This document shows, in pieces, positions 54,602 to 63,982 of a DNA stretch of 64,000 nucleotides. The stretch is from Aegicerativicinus sediminis. GTDB lineage: Bacteria; Bacteroidota; Bacteroidia; Flavobacteriales; Flavobacteriaceae. The notes under the pieces are model-generated. The model was not told the origin of the DNA. It did no database searches and saw nothing but the letters and a program-made list of their open reading frames with translations. The DNA lies in assembly GCF_015476115.1 (NCBI RefSeq), contig NZ_CP064295.1, forward strand, positions 738,001-802,000, in the 5' to 3' direction. How positions within the stretch are numbered: the stretch's first letter is position 1; each line of letters opens with the position of its first letter. The position numbers were made by a program, and so were the translations under genes.

Positions 54602-55600
54602 ATGAAACGCCGCAAATTTATTAAGGCATCTTCACTATCAGGAGCAGCACTGCTTGTTGCTTCCACCGCTAATGCCTGTCAAGATAAAAACCAAACCGAA
54701 GTTAAAAAAGACCCTGAAGCAAAACCTTCCTTTCCATTAGCAATCGCAACATGGAATGTAGAGCGTTCTGTTTCGACGGCCTCTGAAGTTTTAAAAAAAG
54801 GAGGTAGCGCTCTTGATGCCGTTGTAGAAGGCTGCAAAATTGAAGAAGCCGACCCAAAAAATATTACAGTTGGTTTGGGAGGATTGCCAGATCGTGATGG
54901 TAATGTAACCTTAGATTCTTGTGTAATGGACAATAAGGGAAATTGTGGATCCGTAGTTTATCTTCAGAACATTGTGCATCCAGTAGAAGTTGCACGTAAA
55001 GTTATGGAAGAGACACCACATGTGATGCTTGCTGGCAAAGGGGCTGAACAGTTTGCGTATGAGATGGGTTTCAAAAAAACAGACTTACTTACAGAGGAAT
55101 CTAAAAAGGCATGGGAAAAATGGAAAGTGGAAAGTAAATACGACCCTATTATCAATATAGAAAACCACGATACCATAGGAATGATAGCAATTGATAACGA
55201 CGGCCAATTATCTGGTGCCTGTACTACTAGTGGATTAGCATATAAAATGGGAGGACGCGTTGGGGATTCTCCAATAATTGGTTCCGGTTTATTTGTAGAT
55301 AATGAGATTGGAGGAGCTGTGGCAACAGGCTTGGGTGAAGAAGTAGTTAAAACTGTGGGAAGTTTTTTAATCGTAGAATTAATGCGTCAAGGGAAAAGTC
55401 CACAGCAAGCATGTGAGGAAGCAATTAAACGGATAGTTGAAAAACCAAACAGCAATTTTAAGAATTTTCAGGTTGGTTATGTAGCTACAAACAAAAGGGG
55501 AGAAATTGGTTATTATTCAATCCATCCAAATTTTAGCATCACCATTTATCGGGATGGAAAAGTTGAGAATTTAAAATCCAAATCCTACATATCAGCTTAG
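54602..55600 (+). CDS. glycosylasparaginase / isoaspartyl peptidase (Ntn hydrolase)
   Basis: 332 residues. The N-terminus has RRKFIKASSLSG, a Tat-like signal, and a lipobox-like TANAC, so it is probably exported or lipid-anchored. The nucleophile after autocleavage is Thr191 in ENHDTIGMIAID; the substrate loop GRVGDSPIIGSGLFVDN and the GGAVATGLGEEV glycine-rich loop follow. It resembles the glycosylasparaginase of Elizabethkingia (flavobacterial), which cleaves N-glycan-Asn bonds. Its stop overlaps that of the convergent aldehyde dehydrogenase gene. Confidence 0.92.
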   Translation: MKRRKFIKASSLSGAALLVASTANACQDKNQTEVKKDPEAKPSFPLAIATWNVERSVSTASEVLKKGGSALDAVVEGCKIEEADPKNITVGLGGLPDRDGNVTLDSCVMDNKGNCGSVVYLQNIVHPVEVARKVMEETPHVMLAGKGAEQFAYEMGFKKTDLLTEESKKAWEKWKVESKYDPIINIENHDTIGMIAIDNDGQLSGACTTSGLAYKMGGRVGDSPIIGSGLFVDNEIGGAVATGLGEEVVKTVGSFLIVELMRQGKSPQQACEEAIKRIVEKPNSNFKNFQVGYVATNKRGEIGYYSIHPNFSITIYRDGKVENLKSKSYISA

Positions 55601-56997
55601 AAATATTTGATCATTAAATCGATTAATTTCTGTTTCAGCTTGGTGTACGGTGGTTTTATCAATGAAACTGGACTAATTGTAAATTGATTTAGAATTGCCC
55701 GTTCGTTGGTGAAAGCCTTGAAACCGTGATAGCCATGTGACTTTCCAATACCGCTATTATTAATCCCCCCAAATGGCAACTCATTATTCAAAAAATGGAG
55801 TAGATTGTGATTAATGGTGGTACCTCCTGCCCTCGTATTAGCAATAATATGCCTAATGTTAACCTTGCTTTCACTAAAAATATATAATGCCAATGGCCGT
55901 TCATTAGCATTAACATATGCAATGGCTTCATCTAATTGAGTGTATACTTTTATAGGGAGGATAGGACCAAATATTTCCTCCCTCATCACCCTCATATCGT
56001 CTGATGGATTAACGATAAGAGTTGGAGGAAAAAACTTATTTTCAGATTCGGCAGGTGATAATTGGATTACTTCCGCCCCTTTCGATTGCGCATCTGCCAC
56101 TAATTCCATTAACCTATTAAAATGCTCAGCTGATATTATACGCCCATAGGATTTTGAATCTTTCTGTTCTTTCCCATAAAAACTGGCTATGGTATTCTCC
56201 ATTTCAGCAATTAAACTGCCTACTATATTTTGCTCTACCAAAACATAATCTGGCGCAATACAAGTTTGCCCAGTGTTAAGAAACTTACCGAATGTAATTT
56301 TTTCGGATATTTCTGAAACCTTAACAGAACCATCAATAAATACTGGCGATTTCCCCCCCAATTCTAAAGTTACACTAGTTAAATGTTTGGCGGCATTCTT
56401 CATGACAATCTTACCAACACTAGGAGAACCAGTAAAAAAGATATGATTAAAAGGCAAGGCTAACAATTGCTCTGCCGTTTCAACTCCACCTTGTATCAAA
56501 ACTACTTCATCTGAATTGAAAACGTCCTCAATAATATCTTGCATTACTTTAGAAGCCATAGTAGAAATTTCGGAAGGCTTTATTACAAGGCAGTTGCCAG
56601 CTGCAATAGCTGAAACTAGAGGGCATAATGTTAAAGTAACAGGATAATTCCATGGAGACATGATTAAACACACTCCTTTGGGTTCATATTTTATATAAGA
56701 ATTACTGCCAAACAAAACCAAAGGCGATCTCACCCTTTTATTCTTCATCCAATATGGAAGGTTTTTTTTGGCTTTTTTAATTTCATCGACAACTGGATAT
56801 ATGTCAGATAAATCGGTTTCAAGAATTGGTTTGCCAAAATCAGCCAACATCGCCTCCCTAATCCTTGATTTATAGGTTGTTGTAATGGCAATTTGAAGTT
56901 TCGTTAATTTAGAAATCCTCTCCTTATAGGACGTATTGCCAATCTCAAATTGCTTCGCTTTAAGCCTTTCAAAGGCCTGTAAATGGGGATTTGTCAT
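55597..56997 (-). CDS. aldehyde dehydrogenase
   Basis: 466 residues from the ATG at 56997 (MTNPHLQAFERL); the upstream TTG start at 57015 adds only six residues. The key residues are present: PWNYPVTL, FTGSPSVGKIVM (NAD binding), LELGGKSPVFID with the general-base glutamate, GQTCIAPDYVL with the nucleophilic cysteine, and EEIFGPILP. The C-terminal part includes NHNLLHFLNNELPFGG. It oxidises an aldehyde with NAD(P)+, probably medium- or long-chain (ALDH3-like). The substrate is not deducible. Confidence 0.93.
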   Translation of the reverse strand: MTNPHLQAFERLKAKQFEIGNTSYKERISKLTKLQIAITTTYKSRIREAMLADFGKPILETDLSDIYPVVDEIKKAKKNLPYWMKNKRVRSPLVLFGSNSYIKYEPKGVCLIMSPWNYPVTLTLCPLVSAIAAGNCLVIKPSEISTMASKVMQDIIEDVFNSDEVVLIQGGVETAEQLLALPFNHIFFTGSPSVGKIVMKNAAKHLTSVTLELGGKSPVFIDGSVKVSEISEKITFGKFLNTGQTCIAPDYVLVEQNIVGSLIAEMENTIASFYGKEQKDSKSYGRIISAEHFNRLMELVADAQSKGAEVIQLSPAESENKFFPPTLIVNPSDDMRVMREEIFGPILPIKVYTQLDEAIAYVNANERPLALYIFSESKVNIRHIIANTRAGGTTINHNLLHFLNNELPFGGINNSGIGKSHGYHGFKAFTNERAILNQFTISPVSLIKPPYTKLKQKLIDLMIKYF

Positions 56998-57182
56998 ATA
57001 ATTCTTAGTAATCAACTAACGGTTTTACTGGGCTGCAGGCCCGTTTCATGCATTTCATCGATGTTTTTTGTAACGGCTTTCAACTTATCTAATAATCAAG
57101 TGGGTTTGTCCAAAATATTTAATCAAGGTAAACATCCTACGCATCTTTGTATAGCAATTGAAACCCAAATACTATAAACGTC

Positions 57183-57455
57183 ATGAAATCATTAATTACT
57201 TTAATCCTTTTCGTTAGCCTACCAATCTTCGCTTCTGCGCAAGATAATTCTGAGGCCAATTTACCTATTGACAAAACATTTATGGTTTCTATTGTTAAAG
57301 ATACTGCTAATAAGCCTGCTATTAAAATAGACCAAAAATCAGCTTCGCAATTACAAGTTATCGATTTAAATTATAAAAAGAGTCTTGATTTGGTGAGCAT
57401 AAAAGCATATAGAAAAAGTCTTCAAATTAAAGTGAAGACAATTAAGAGATGTTAA
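57183..57455 (+). CDS. small secreted protein of unknown function
   Basis: 90 residues. A typical signal peptide (1-19, ending SAQ) is followed by a lysine-rich, mostly hydrophilic mature part with no cysteine except the last residue. No motif is recognised. A terminator follows immediately, so it is probably a monocistronic gene. I do not recognise the family. Confidence 0.65.
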   Translation: MKSLITLILFVSLPIFASAQDNSEANLPIDKTFMVSIVKDTANKPAIKIDQKSASQLQVIDLNYKKSLDLVSIKAYRKSLQIKVKTIKRC

Positions 57456-57479
57456 TCTTTTAAAGGATTATTTAATTGC

Positions 57480-57502
57480 AGCGCCTAAGGGCGCTTTTTT
57501 TA
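57480..57502 (+). terminator. intrinsic terminator after small secreted protein gene
   Basis: A 6-bp GC-rich stem (AGCGCC with GGCGCT, TAAG loop) is followed by T7. It separates the small gene from polA. Confidence 0.8.
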
Positions 57503-57561
57503 TTTCCATTCGGTACAATCGCTTTAAGTTTTGTAGTTTTATTGACTTCAAAATTTCATTC

Positions 57562-60390
57562 ATGTCTGAACAAAAACGCCTTTTTTTAGTTGATGCCTAC
57601 GCAGTTATTTTTCGTGGTTATTACGCATTTATAAAAAATCCAAGAATCAACTCCAAAGGAATGAACACTTCCGCAATCATGGGTTTTATGAATTCCCTAT
57701 TGGATGTGATAAAACGTGAAAGACCTGATCATCTAGCGGTCTGTTTTGATAAGGGGGGAAGTGTTGAGCGGGTAGAAATGTTCGAAGATTATAAGGCCAA
57801 TAGAGATGAAACACCGGAGGCAATAATCAATTCAATTCCTTATATCCATGATATTTTAAAGGCAATGCATATCCCAATCATGGTTAAGGAGGGTTATGAA
57901 GCCGACGATGTCATTGGCACTCTATCCAGACAGGCCGAAAAAGAAGGTTATCGGGTTTATATGGTTACCCCAGATAAGGATTTTGCGCAGTTAGTCACTG
58001 ATAATATTTTTATGTACCGCCCAGTTTTTGGAGGTGGATATGAAACTTGGGGCATCCCAGAAGTTAAAAAGAAATTTGAAGTTGAACGTCCTGAACAAGT
58101 TATCGATTTGTTGGGAATGATGGGAGATTCATCAGATAACATTCCAGGATTTCCTGGCGTTGGCGAAAAAACTGCGAAGAAGTTCATCGCTGAATTTGGA
58201 AGCATGGAAGAATTGCTTGCCAATACCGATAAATTGAAGGGCAAAATGAGGGAGCGAGTTGAAGAAAATAAAGAACTGGGGTTGCTTTCCAAAAAACTTG
58301 CGAGGATAATGCTTGATGTACCAGTTATTTTCGATGAGCATGATTTTGAACTATCGGAACCGGATATCGAAGCGGTAACAGCGATTTTTGAAGATTTAGA
58401 ATTTAGAAGGTTGACAGAAAATTTCATAAAAACCTTTGCAAAGGAGGAGTCTGTTCCAAATGGTGATAACACTAATCTAAGTACGCCAACCAAAGAAGTC
58501 TCTAGTTCTCCTGCTGGATCAGGGCAATTCTCTCTATTTGGTGAAGATTCTGAAAGTCTTACAATTTCTACTTCCCGGGATACCTTTGAGACCAAAAGTC
58601 ATTTATACCAAAGTGTAGCTACCGGATTGTCTACTTCGCTCTTCATTAAAAATCTAATGAACCAGAAAAGTGTTTGTTTTGATACTGAGACAACTTCCAT
58701 CAACCCAATTGAAGCGGAGTTGGTAGGAATTGCATTTAGTTGGGAAGCATCCAAAGGGTTTTATCTTCCATTCCCTGAGGAAAGAGAAGATGCCCAAAAG
58801 CTATTGGAACAGCTTAGAACATTTTTCGAAAATGAATCCATTGAGAAAATAGGTCAGAATTTAAAATATGATATAAAGGTTCTCCATAAATATGGCATAG
58901 AAGTAAAAGGTAAATTATTCGACACTATGTTAGCTCATTATCTGATAAATCCAGATATGCGCCATAATATGGATGTTTTGGCAGAAACCTATTTAAACTA
59001 TACTCCTATTTCTATTGAAAAGTTAATTGGTAAAAAGGGTAAGAATCAAAAATCCATGCGCACGGTTCCATTGGATCAGCAAACAGAATACGCCGTTGAA
59101 GATGCGGATATTACCTTGCAATTAAAGGAGTATTTTGAAAAAGAACTAACCGAGGCCAACACCCAAAAACTGTTTGATGACATTGAAATTCCATTGTTAA
59201 GGGTTTTAGCTGAAATGGAATTGGAAGGGATTAATCTTGATATTCCATTTCTGAATGAATTATCGAAGGCTCTTGATCGCGACATAAAGCAACTTGAACA
59301 GAAGATTTATGAAGCAGCAGGTGAAACTTTTAATATTGCCTCCCCGAAACAGTTGGGCGAAATTTTGTTTGAAAAATTAAAATTGGTCGACAAGCCGAAG
59401 AAAACTAAAACGGGTCAATATTCCACAGCTGAAGACGTGTTGTCTTACTTGGCTAAAGATCACGAAATCATAAAGAATATCCTCGATTATAGAGGTCTAG
59501 CCAAATTGAAAAGCACCTATGTTGATGCTCTACCTCAACAGGTCGAACCTTCAACTGGTAGGGTTCATACAGATTATATGCAAACTGTGGCCGCCACAGG
59601 AAGATTAAGTAGTAATAATCCTAATCTTCAAAATATTCCTATTAGAACAGAAAGAGGGCGGCAAGTGCGAAAGGCATTTATTCCTAGGAATAATGACTTC
59701 ACTTTGTTGGCTGCCGATTATTCTCAAATAGAATTGAGAATAATCGCTGCTTTGAGTGAAGAAGATAATATGATTGAAGCCTTCAAAAAGGGAGAGGATA
59801 TTCATGCATCCACAGCTTCAAAAGTATTTAATGTGCCTTTATCAGAAGTTACAAGAGAACAAAGAAGCAATGCCAAGACGGTTAACTTCGGAATTATATA
59901 TGGTGTCTCAGCATTTGGATTGAGCAACCAAACCGATCTGAGCAGGAGCGAGTCTAAAGACTTAATTGATACTTATTATGCCACTTATCCCAAATTAAGA
60001 GCATTTATCAACCAACAAATTGATTTTGCAAGAGACCATGGTTATGTTCAAACCGTGTTAGGTCGTCGTCGGTATTTAAAAGATATAAATAGCAGAAATG
60101 CAGTCGTTCGTGGCGCTGCAGAAAGAAACGCTGTTAACGCTCCAATACAGGGAAGTGCGGCGGACATCATAAAAATTGCCATGATTAATATTCATAAAAA
60201 ATTAAAATCAGAAAAGTATAGAACCAAGATGCTCTTACAGGTACACGATGAATTGGTTTTTGATGTTTACAAACCTGAATTGGAACAGGTTTCAAAAATG
60301 ATTAAAACTGAAATGGAAAATGCTTACACTTTAACTGTTCCATTAGATGTAGAGATAGATACTGGCAGCAACTGGCTGGAGGCACATTAA
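57562..60390 (+). CDS. polA: DNA polymerase I
   Basis: 942 residues. All three activities look intact: 5'-3' exonuclease (1-290, with FDKGGSVER, EADDVIGTL, TPDKDF), 3'-5' exonuclease (DTE at 374-376; LKYDIKVLHKYG; ADITLQL) and the polymerase domain (motif A DYSQIELR at about 719, motif B RSNAKTVNFGIIYG, motif C VHDELVFDV with Asp896). It fills gaps and removes RNA primers. It is followed by an unrelated epimerase gene after 112 bases. Confidence 0.97.
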   Translation: MSEQKRLFLVDAYAVIFRGYYAFIKNPRINSKGMNTSAIMGFMNSLLDVIKRERPDHLAVCFDKGGSVERVEMFEDYKANRDETPEAIINSIPYIHDILKAMHIPIMVKEGYEADDVIGTLSRQAEKEGYRVYMVTPDKDFAQLVTDNIFMYRPVFGGGYETWGIPEVKKKFEVERPEQVIDLLGMMGDSSDNIPGFPGVGEKTAKKFIAEFGSMEELLANTDKLKGKMRERVEENKELGLLSKKLARIMLDVPVIFDEHDFELSEPDIEAVTAIFEDLEFRRLTENFIKTFAKEESVPNGDNTNLSTPTKEVSSSPAGSGQFSLFGEDSESLTISTSRDTFETKSHLYQSVATGLSTSLFIKNLMNQKSVCFDTETTSINPIEAELVGIAFSWEASKGFYLPFPEEREDAQKLLEQLRTFFENESIEKIGQNLKYDIKVLHKYGIEVKGKLFDTMLAHYLINPDMRHNMDVLAETYLNYTPISIEKLIGKKGKNQKSMRTVPLDQQTEYAVEDADITLQLKEYFEKELTEANTQKLFDDIEIPLLRVLAEMELEGINLDIPFLNELSKALDRDIKQLEQKIYEAAGETFNIASPKQLGEILFEKLKLVDKPKKTKTGQYSTAEDVLSYLAKDHEIIKNILDYRGLAKLKSTYVDALPQQVEPSTGRVHTDYMQTVAATGRLSSNNPNLQNIPIRTERGRQVRKAFIPRNNDFTLLAADYSQIELRIIAALSEEDNMIEAFKKGEDIHASTASKVFNVPLSEVTREQRSNAKTVNFGIIYGVSAFGLSNQTDLSRSESKDLIDTYYATYPKLRAFINQQIDFARDHGYVQTVLGRRRYLKDINSRNAVVRGAAERNAVNAPIQGSAADIIKIAMINIHKKLKSEKYRTKMLLQVHDELVFDVYKPELEQVSKMIKTEMENAYTLTVPLDVEIDTGSNWLEAH

Positions 60391-60502
60391 AAATTTGTTA
60401 TCAATTCATGTCGTCCACCTAAATGCACCTTGAACGATTTATCATATGATTCCTGATAAAATGAAAATTTAATAAAGGCTAGGAACCAAAAAACAAAATG
60501 TT

Positions 60503-61498
60503 ATGAAAGTACTCTTTATTGGTGGCACCGGAATTATTAGCTCTGCTTGTTCTCAATTGGCAATTTCTCGGGGAATGGATTTATACCATCTCAACCGCGG
60601 ACAAACTTCTAGCCTAAGACCAATTGAGGGGGTAAAACATATTGCAGCCAATATCCGTGATTTAGAAAACACCAAAAAAGAACTTGAAAGCCATCATTTT
60701 GATGTGGTAGTGGATTTTATTTCATTTAAAAAAGAACACATTAAAAATAGCATCGCTCTATTTTCAGGAAAGACAGGTCAATTTGTATTTATCAGTTCTG
60801 CATCAGCCTACCAAACACCACCAGAAAAACTGCCGGTTACTGAAAATACTGTTTTGGATAACCCTTATTGGCAATATTCCAGAGATAAAATTGATTGCGA
60901 GGTAATACTTAGAGATGCTTATGATAGAAATGGATTTCCGTACACCATTGTTCGTCCCTCCCATACATATGACAAAACTACCATTCCACTTATTGGTGGA
61001 TATACAAGCCTTCAAAGATTAAAACAAGGAAGACTTGTTATAGTTCCTGGAGATGGAACATCAATTTGGACACTAACACATCATAAGGATTTTGCTGTGG
61101 GTTTTTTAGGCCTATTTGGAAAGTCTGAGGCAATAAATAATGATTTCCATATTACTTCAGATGAGTGGTTGACTTGGAATCAAATCTATAAGTTATTTGC
61201 TAAAGAATTAAATGTTGATGCCAATTTTTTTTATGTGCCCTCAAATATTATTGCTAAATATGACAAGGATTTAGGAGATGGACTTTTGGGAGATAAAATG
61301 CACAGTATGATTTTTGACAATTCAAAAATTAAATCGTTGGTACCGGAATTCAATGCTAAAATACAGTTTGGTGAAGGAGTAAAGGAGATAGTTTCATGGT
61401 ATGAAAACTTTACTATGCCCGAAAGATTTGATTTGGAATTAGATAGAAAAATGGATAACATTATTAATGATTATTCAATTGATCCACTTATAAGATAA
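60503..61498 (+). CDS. NAD-dependent epimerase/dehydratase (extended SDR)
   Basis: 331 residues. The Rossmann fingerprint GGTGIIS (residues 7-13) is at the N-terminus and the SDR motif SSASAYQTP is at about 98-106 with Y-x-x-x-K in YSRDK at about 126-130. A long hydrophilic C-terminal part binds the substrate. Such proteins epimerise or dehydrate nucleotide sugars, or act on RNA (a known sub-branch, the chloroplast CSP41-like proteins). It is followed 17 bases later by a xylanase gene in the same orientation. Confidence 0.85.
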   Translation: MKVLFIGGTGIISSACSQLAISRGMDLYHLNRGQTSSLRPIEGVKHIAANIRDLENTKKELESHHFDVVVDFISFKKEHIKNSIALFSGKTGQFVFISSASAYQTPPEKLPVTENTVLDNPYWQYSRDKIDCEVILRDAYDRNGFPYTIVRPSHTYDKTTIPLIGGYTSLQRLKQGRLVIVPGDGTSIWTLTHHKDFAVGFLGLFGKSEAINNDFHITSDEWLTWNQIYKLFAKELNVDANFFYVPSNIIAKYDKDLGDGLLGDKMHSMIFDNSKIKSLVPEFNAKIQFGEGVKEIVSWYENFTMPERFDLELDRKMDNIINDYSIDPLIR

Positions 61499-61515
61499 CC
61501 AACATTAAAATAACT

Positions 61516-62664
61516 ATGAGATTCTACATTGTCATTGGTATTCTGTTTTTAGTCTCGTGCAAACCCAATAACAAGAAACCTGAACTCTCTGGAATCAATC
61601 TCAAAGATGCATATAGAAATGCATTTAAAATGGGTAGTGCTATAAATGAAGATATAGTTTCAGGAGCAGATCAAAAATCCAAAGACATTATAATTTCCCA
61701 ATTCAATACAATTACACCAGAAAATTGCATGAAAGCCGGCCCTATTAATCCAGAGCCAGGAATCTACAATTTTGAACCGGCTGACGACTTTGTCGCTTTC
61801 GGACAAGCAAACAATATGTTTATTATAGGACACACTTTAATTTGGCATAACCAAACCCCAGACTGGTTCTTTAAAGATGATCTCGGCAACCCAAATACTA
61901 CGGAAGCCCAAGCAGAACGTTTGCGTTCGCACATAGAAATGGTTGCTGGCAGATATTCAGGAAAAGTTCATGCATGGGACGTTGTTAATGAAGTTATAGA
62001 CAATGATGGGTCTTACAGACCTACTACTTGGGTAAATAGTATAGGAGATGGCGATGAGTTGGTAAAACTCGCATTTAAACATGCAAGTAAATATGCCCCT
62101 GATACAGAATTATATTATAATGATTTCAATGCATGGAGACCTGCCAAACGAGATGGGATTATGCGAATGGTTAGGATGCTTCAAAATGAGGGCATCCGGA
62201 TTGATGGAATAGGCATTCAAGGACATTGGGGATTAAATTATCCAAAAACAGAATACATCGAAGCAGCCATCGATTCCTTTGCTTCACTCGGTGTAAAAGT
62301 AATGATTACAGAACTTGATGTGGATGTTTTACCTCTTACCAAAGAGGGGCAAATCATCGGAACTGGATTATTACATCCCCAATACGAATTAGAAGAGTTT
62401 AAGGAATTCCTAGACCCCTATCGAAATGGCTTACCCGAAGAAATGCAACATGCATTAGCTGATCGTTACGCTGAACTTTTCGAAATTTTCTATCGAAAAA
62501 AAGATAAAATAGACCGTGTTACTTTATGGGGGCTTCATGATGGGATGACCTGGAAAAATGATTACCCAATAAACAATCGCACTAATTACCCATTACTTTA
62601 CGACAGAAATAAAAATCCTAAACCAGCATTGCAGGCTATATTGAATATCCCAAATAATTTTTAA
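61516..62664 (+). CDS. endo-1,4-beta-xylanase, GH10 family, lipoprotein
   Basis: 382 residues. The lipobox LFLVSC places a lipid anchor at Cys15. The GH10 domain is nearly the whole protein: the acid/base Glu159 in VVNEVIDND, the nucleophile Glu266 in ITELDVDV, and GHTLIWHNQTPDWFF. It hydrolyses beta-1,4-xylan backbones at the cell surface. The nearest upstream gene, an epimerase, is 17 bases away, suggesting one operon. No SusC/SusD pair is close by. Confidence 0.95.
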   Translation: MRFYIVIGILFLVSCKPNNKKPELSGINLKDAYRNAFKMGSAINEDIVSGADQKSKDIIISQFNTITPENCMKAGPINPEPGIYNFEPADDFVAFGQANNMFIIGHTLIWHNQTPDWFFKDDLGNPNTTEAQAERLRSHIEMVAGRYSGKVHAWDVVNEVIDNDGSYRPTTWVNSIGDGDELVKLAFKHASKYAPDTELYYNDFNAWRPAKRDGIMRMVRMLQNEGIRIDGIGIQGHWGLNYPKTEYIEAAIDSFASLGVKVMITELDVDVLPLTKEGQIIGTGLLHPQYELEEFKEFLDPYRNGLPEEMQHALADRYAELFEIFYRKKDKIDRVTLWGLHDGMTWKNDYPINNRTNYPLLYDRNKNPKPALQAILNIPNNF

Positions 62665-62874
62665 TTAGTTCCAATTTCAGTTTTTACTATTTCAAAATGA
62701 AATTTTAAAGACGACCAACTCATCTTGAAAAATGTTTTAATTTGACCTAAAACCAAAATTAAAAATGACGACCATGGAGAGGTAACTTTAAAAATTAGGA
62801 ACAACAGAAATAACAATTGATTAGAGGCAAAATAGTGGTTTTTTTAAGTCCTTATAAAAATTCACTTTAGACTG

Positions 62875-62905
62875 TTTGGTAATCACATAATTAATCGTAA
62901 ATTTG
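62875..62905 (+). promoter_or_regulatory. consensus Bacteroidota promoter for rplM-rpsI
   Basis: TTTG (62875-62878), 19-base spacer, TAAATTTG (62898-62905) match the promoter pattern exactly. Transcription should start near 62912, giving a leader of about 60 bases. Confidence 0.8.
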
Positions 62906-62937
62906 CAAACTCTTTTTTGGAGAGGAATGTTTAATCC

Positions 62938-62954
62938 GTCCGCATCGAGCGGAC
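62938..62954 (+). promoter_or_regulatory. hairpin in rplM leader (candidate r-protein regulatory site)
   Basis: GTCCGC with GCGGAC, ATCGA loop, lies between the predicted transcription start and the GTG start of rplM. No T-run follows, so it is not a terminator. It could be a site for feedback control by a ribosomal protein; the sequence alone cannot prove this. Confidence 0.5.
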
Positions 62955-62971
62955 TTGTAAATTTAAATAGT

Positions 62972-63427
62972 GTGGATACATTAAGCTACAAGACTATTTC
63001 AGCCAATAAATCTACCGTCAATAAAGAATGGGTATTGGTGGATGCTGAAGGTCAGAATCTTGGTCGCTTGGCTTCTAAAGTAGCAAAACTCCTTAGAGGT
63101 AAGCACAAGACCAACTTTACACCACACGTTGATTGCGGCGATAACGTAATTGTTATTAACGCAGAGAAGATTGGACTTTCAGGCAAAAAGTGGAACGATA
63201 AGACTTACATCCGTCACACAGGTTATCCTGGCGGACAAAGAAGCCTTACTGCCACAGAATTGTTTGATAAAAATCCTGCAACGTTGGTAGAAAAATCCGT
63301 GAAAGGGATGTTGCCTAAAAATAAGTTAGGCGCAGACTTATTCCGTAATTTAAATGTTTATGTAGGTTCTGAGCACCCCCATTCAGCTCAACAACCAAAA
63401 ACCATTAATCTTAACGAATTCAACTAA
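62972..63427 (+). CDS. rplM: 50S ribosomal protein L13 (GTG start)
   Basis: 151 residues from the GTG at 62972 (VDTLSYKTI). An open frame extends to TTG 62903, but that lies inside the promoter element, so it is not used. L13 signatures: LVDAEGQNLGRLASKVAKLL, DNVIVINAEKIGLSGKKW, RHTGYPGGQ and VKGMLPKNKLG. L13 binds 23S rRNA early in 50S assembly. Its stop overlaps the start of rpsI by one base (TAATG). Confidence 0.97.
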   Translation: MDTLSYKTISANKSTVNKEWVLVDAEGQNLGRLASKVAKLLRGKHKTNFTPHVDCGDNVIVINAEKIGLSGKKWNDKTYIRHTGYPGGQRSLTATELFDKNPATLVEKSVKGMLPKNKLGADLFRNLNVYVGSEHPHSAQQPKTINLNEFN

Positions 63428-63813
63428 TGGAAGTAATTCACAAAATCGGCCGAAGAAAAACTGCTGTTGCTCGTGTTTATGTTGCTCCAGGAAAAGGTTC
63501 TATTACAGTTAACAAAAGAGACTTAAAAGAATATTTCCCTACCCCAACTCTTCAGTACAAAGTGAACCAACCTCTTACAATGACTGAAAACGAAGGAAAC
63601 TTCGACATTACAGTTAACGTATTTGGAGGTGGCGCCACTGGTCAAGCTGAAGCTGTTCGTTTAGCACTTTCTCGCGCTATGTGCGAACTAGACGCAGAAA
63701 ACAGAGGTATTTTAAAGCCTGAAGGATTATTAACTAGAGACCCAAGAATGGTTGAGCGCAAGAAATTCGGTCAGAAAAAAGCGCGTAAGAAATTCCAGTT
63801 CTCTAAACGTTAA
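63427..63813 (+). CDS. rpsI: 30S ribosomal protein S9
   Basis: 128 residues. The N-terminus EVIHKIGRRKTAVARVYV and the C-terminus RDPRMVERKKFGQKKARKKFQFSKR are those of S9; the terminal Lys-Arg tail reaches the P-site tRNA. It is translationally coupled to rplM through TAATG. Lys- and Arg-rich as expected. Confidence 0.98.
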   Translation: MEVIHKIGRRKTAVARVYVAPGKGSITVNKRDLKEYFPTPTLQYKVNQPLTMTENEGNFDITVNVFGGGATGQAEAVRLALSRAMCELDAENRGILKPEGLLTRDPRMVERKKFGQKKARKKFQFSKR

Positions 63814-63982
63814 TATTTTTCAAAGTATTATGTGGATCTGCACGAGGCAGATTCAAAAAAAATTAACCAAGTATTTGTTGTCCACGGCTTCGTCCGGGAT
63901 TTAGTTTAGCATCTAAATGGTTAAGGCCGAATAATCGCCACTTAATCATTGCTAATTCAACAGAACGTAAACTATTACAAAA
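63814..63982 (+). promoter_or_regulatory. structured spacer before probable rpsB (candidate leader)
   Basis: 169 bases with several potential stems on the plus strand: ATCTGC/GCAGAT (63836-63841 with 63847-63852, ACGAG loop), ATTTAG/CTAAAT (63899-63904 with 63913-63918), and TTAAGGC paired with GCCACTTAA in a longer hairpin (about 63921-63944, one bulge). No T-run that would make a terminator is seen directly after the first stem, apart from A-rich sequence. An autoregulatory ribosomal-protein leader is inferred. Confidence 0.45.

Larger units (their letters stand above)
62665..62971. other. spacer between xylanase and rplM
   Basis: 307 bases. The right part has the rplM promoter and a hairpin leader (listed separately). 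The left part is AT-rich; an 8-base direct repeat GACGACCA occurs twice about 55 bases apart, which I regard as chance. I see no clear terminator for the xylanase gene. Confidence 0.5.

Noticed and set aside
60438-60460. Inverted repeat TTTATCA ... TGATAAA between polA and the epimerase gene
   Set aside because: AT-rich 7-bp stem with nine-base loop and no T-run; too weak to call a terminator or operator.
62711-62775. Direct repeat GACGACCA about 55 bases apart
   Set aside because: Only eight bases and only two copies; expected by chance at this scale.
62903-62971. N-terminal extension of L13 from TTG 62903
   Set aside because: It would start inside the -7 promoter element and adds 23 residues not found in L13; GTG 62972 gives the normal length.
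63820-63860. ATCTGC/GCAGAT hairpin after rpsI as a terminator
   Set aside because: It is followed by A-rich rather than T-rich sequence on the plus strand and the operon normally continues into rpsB.
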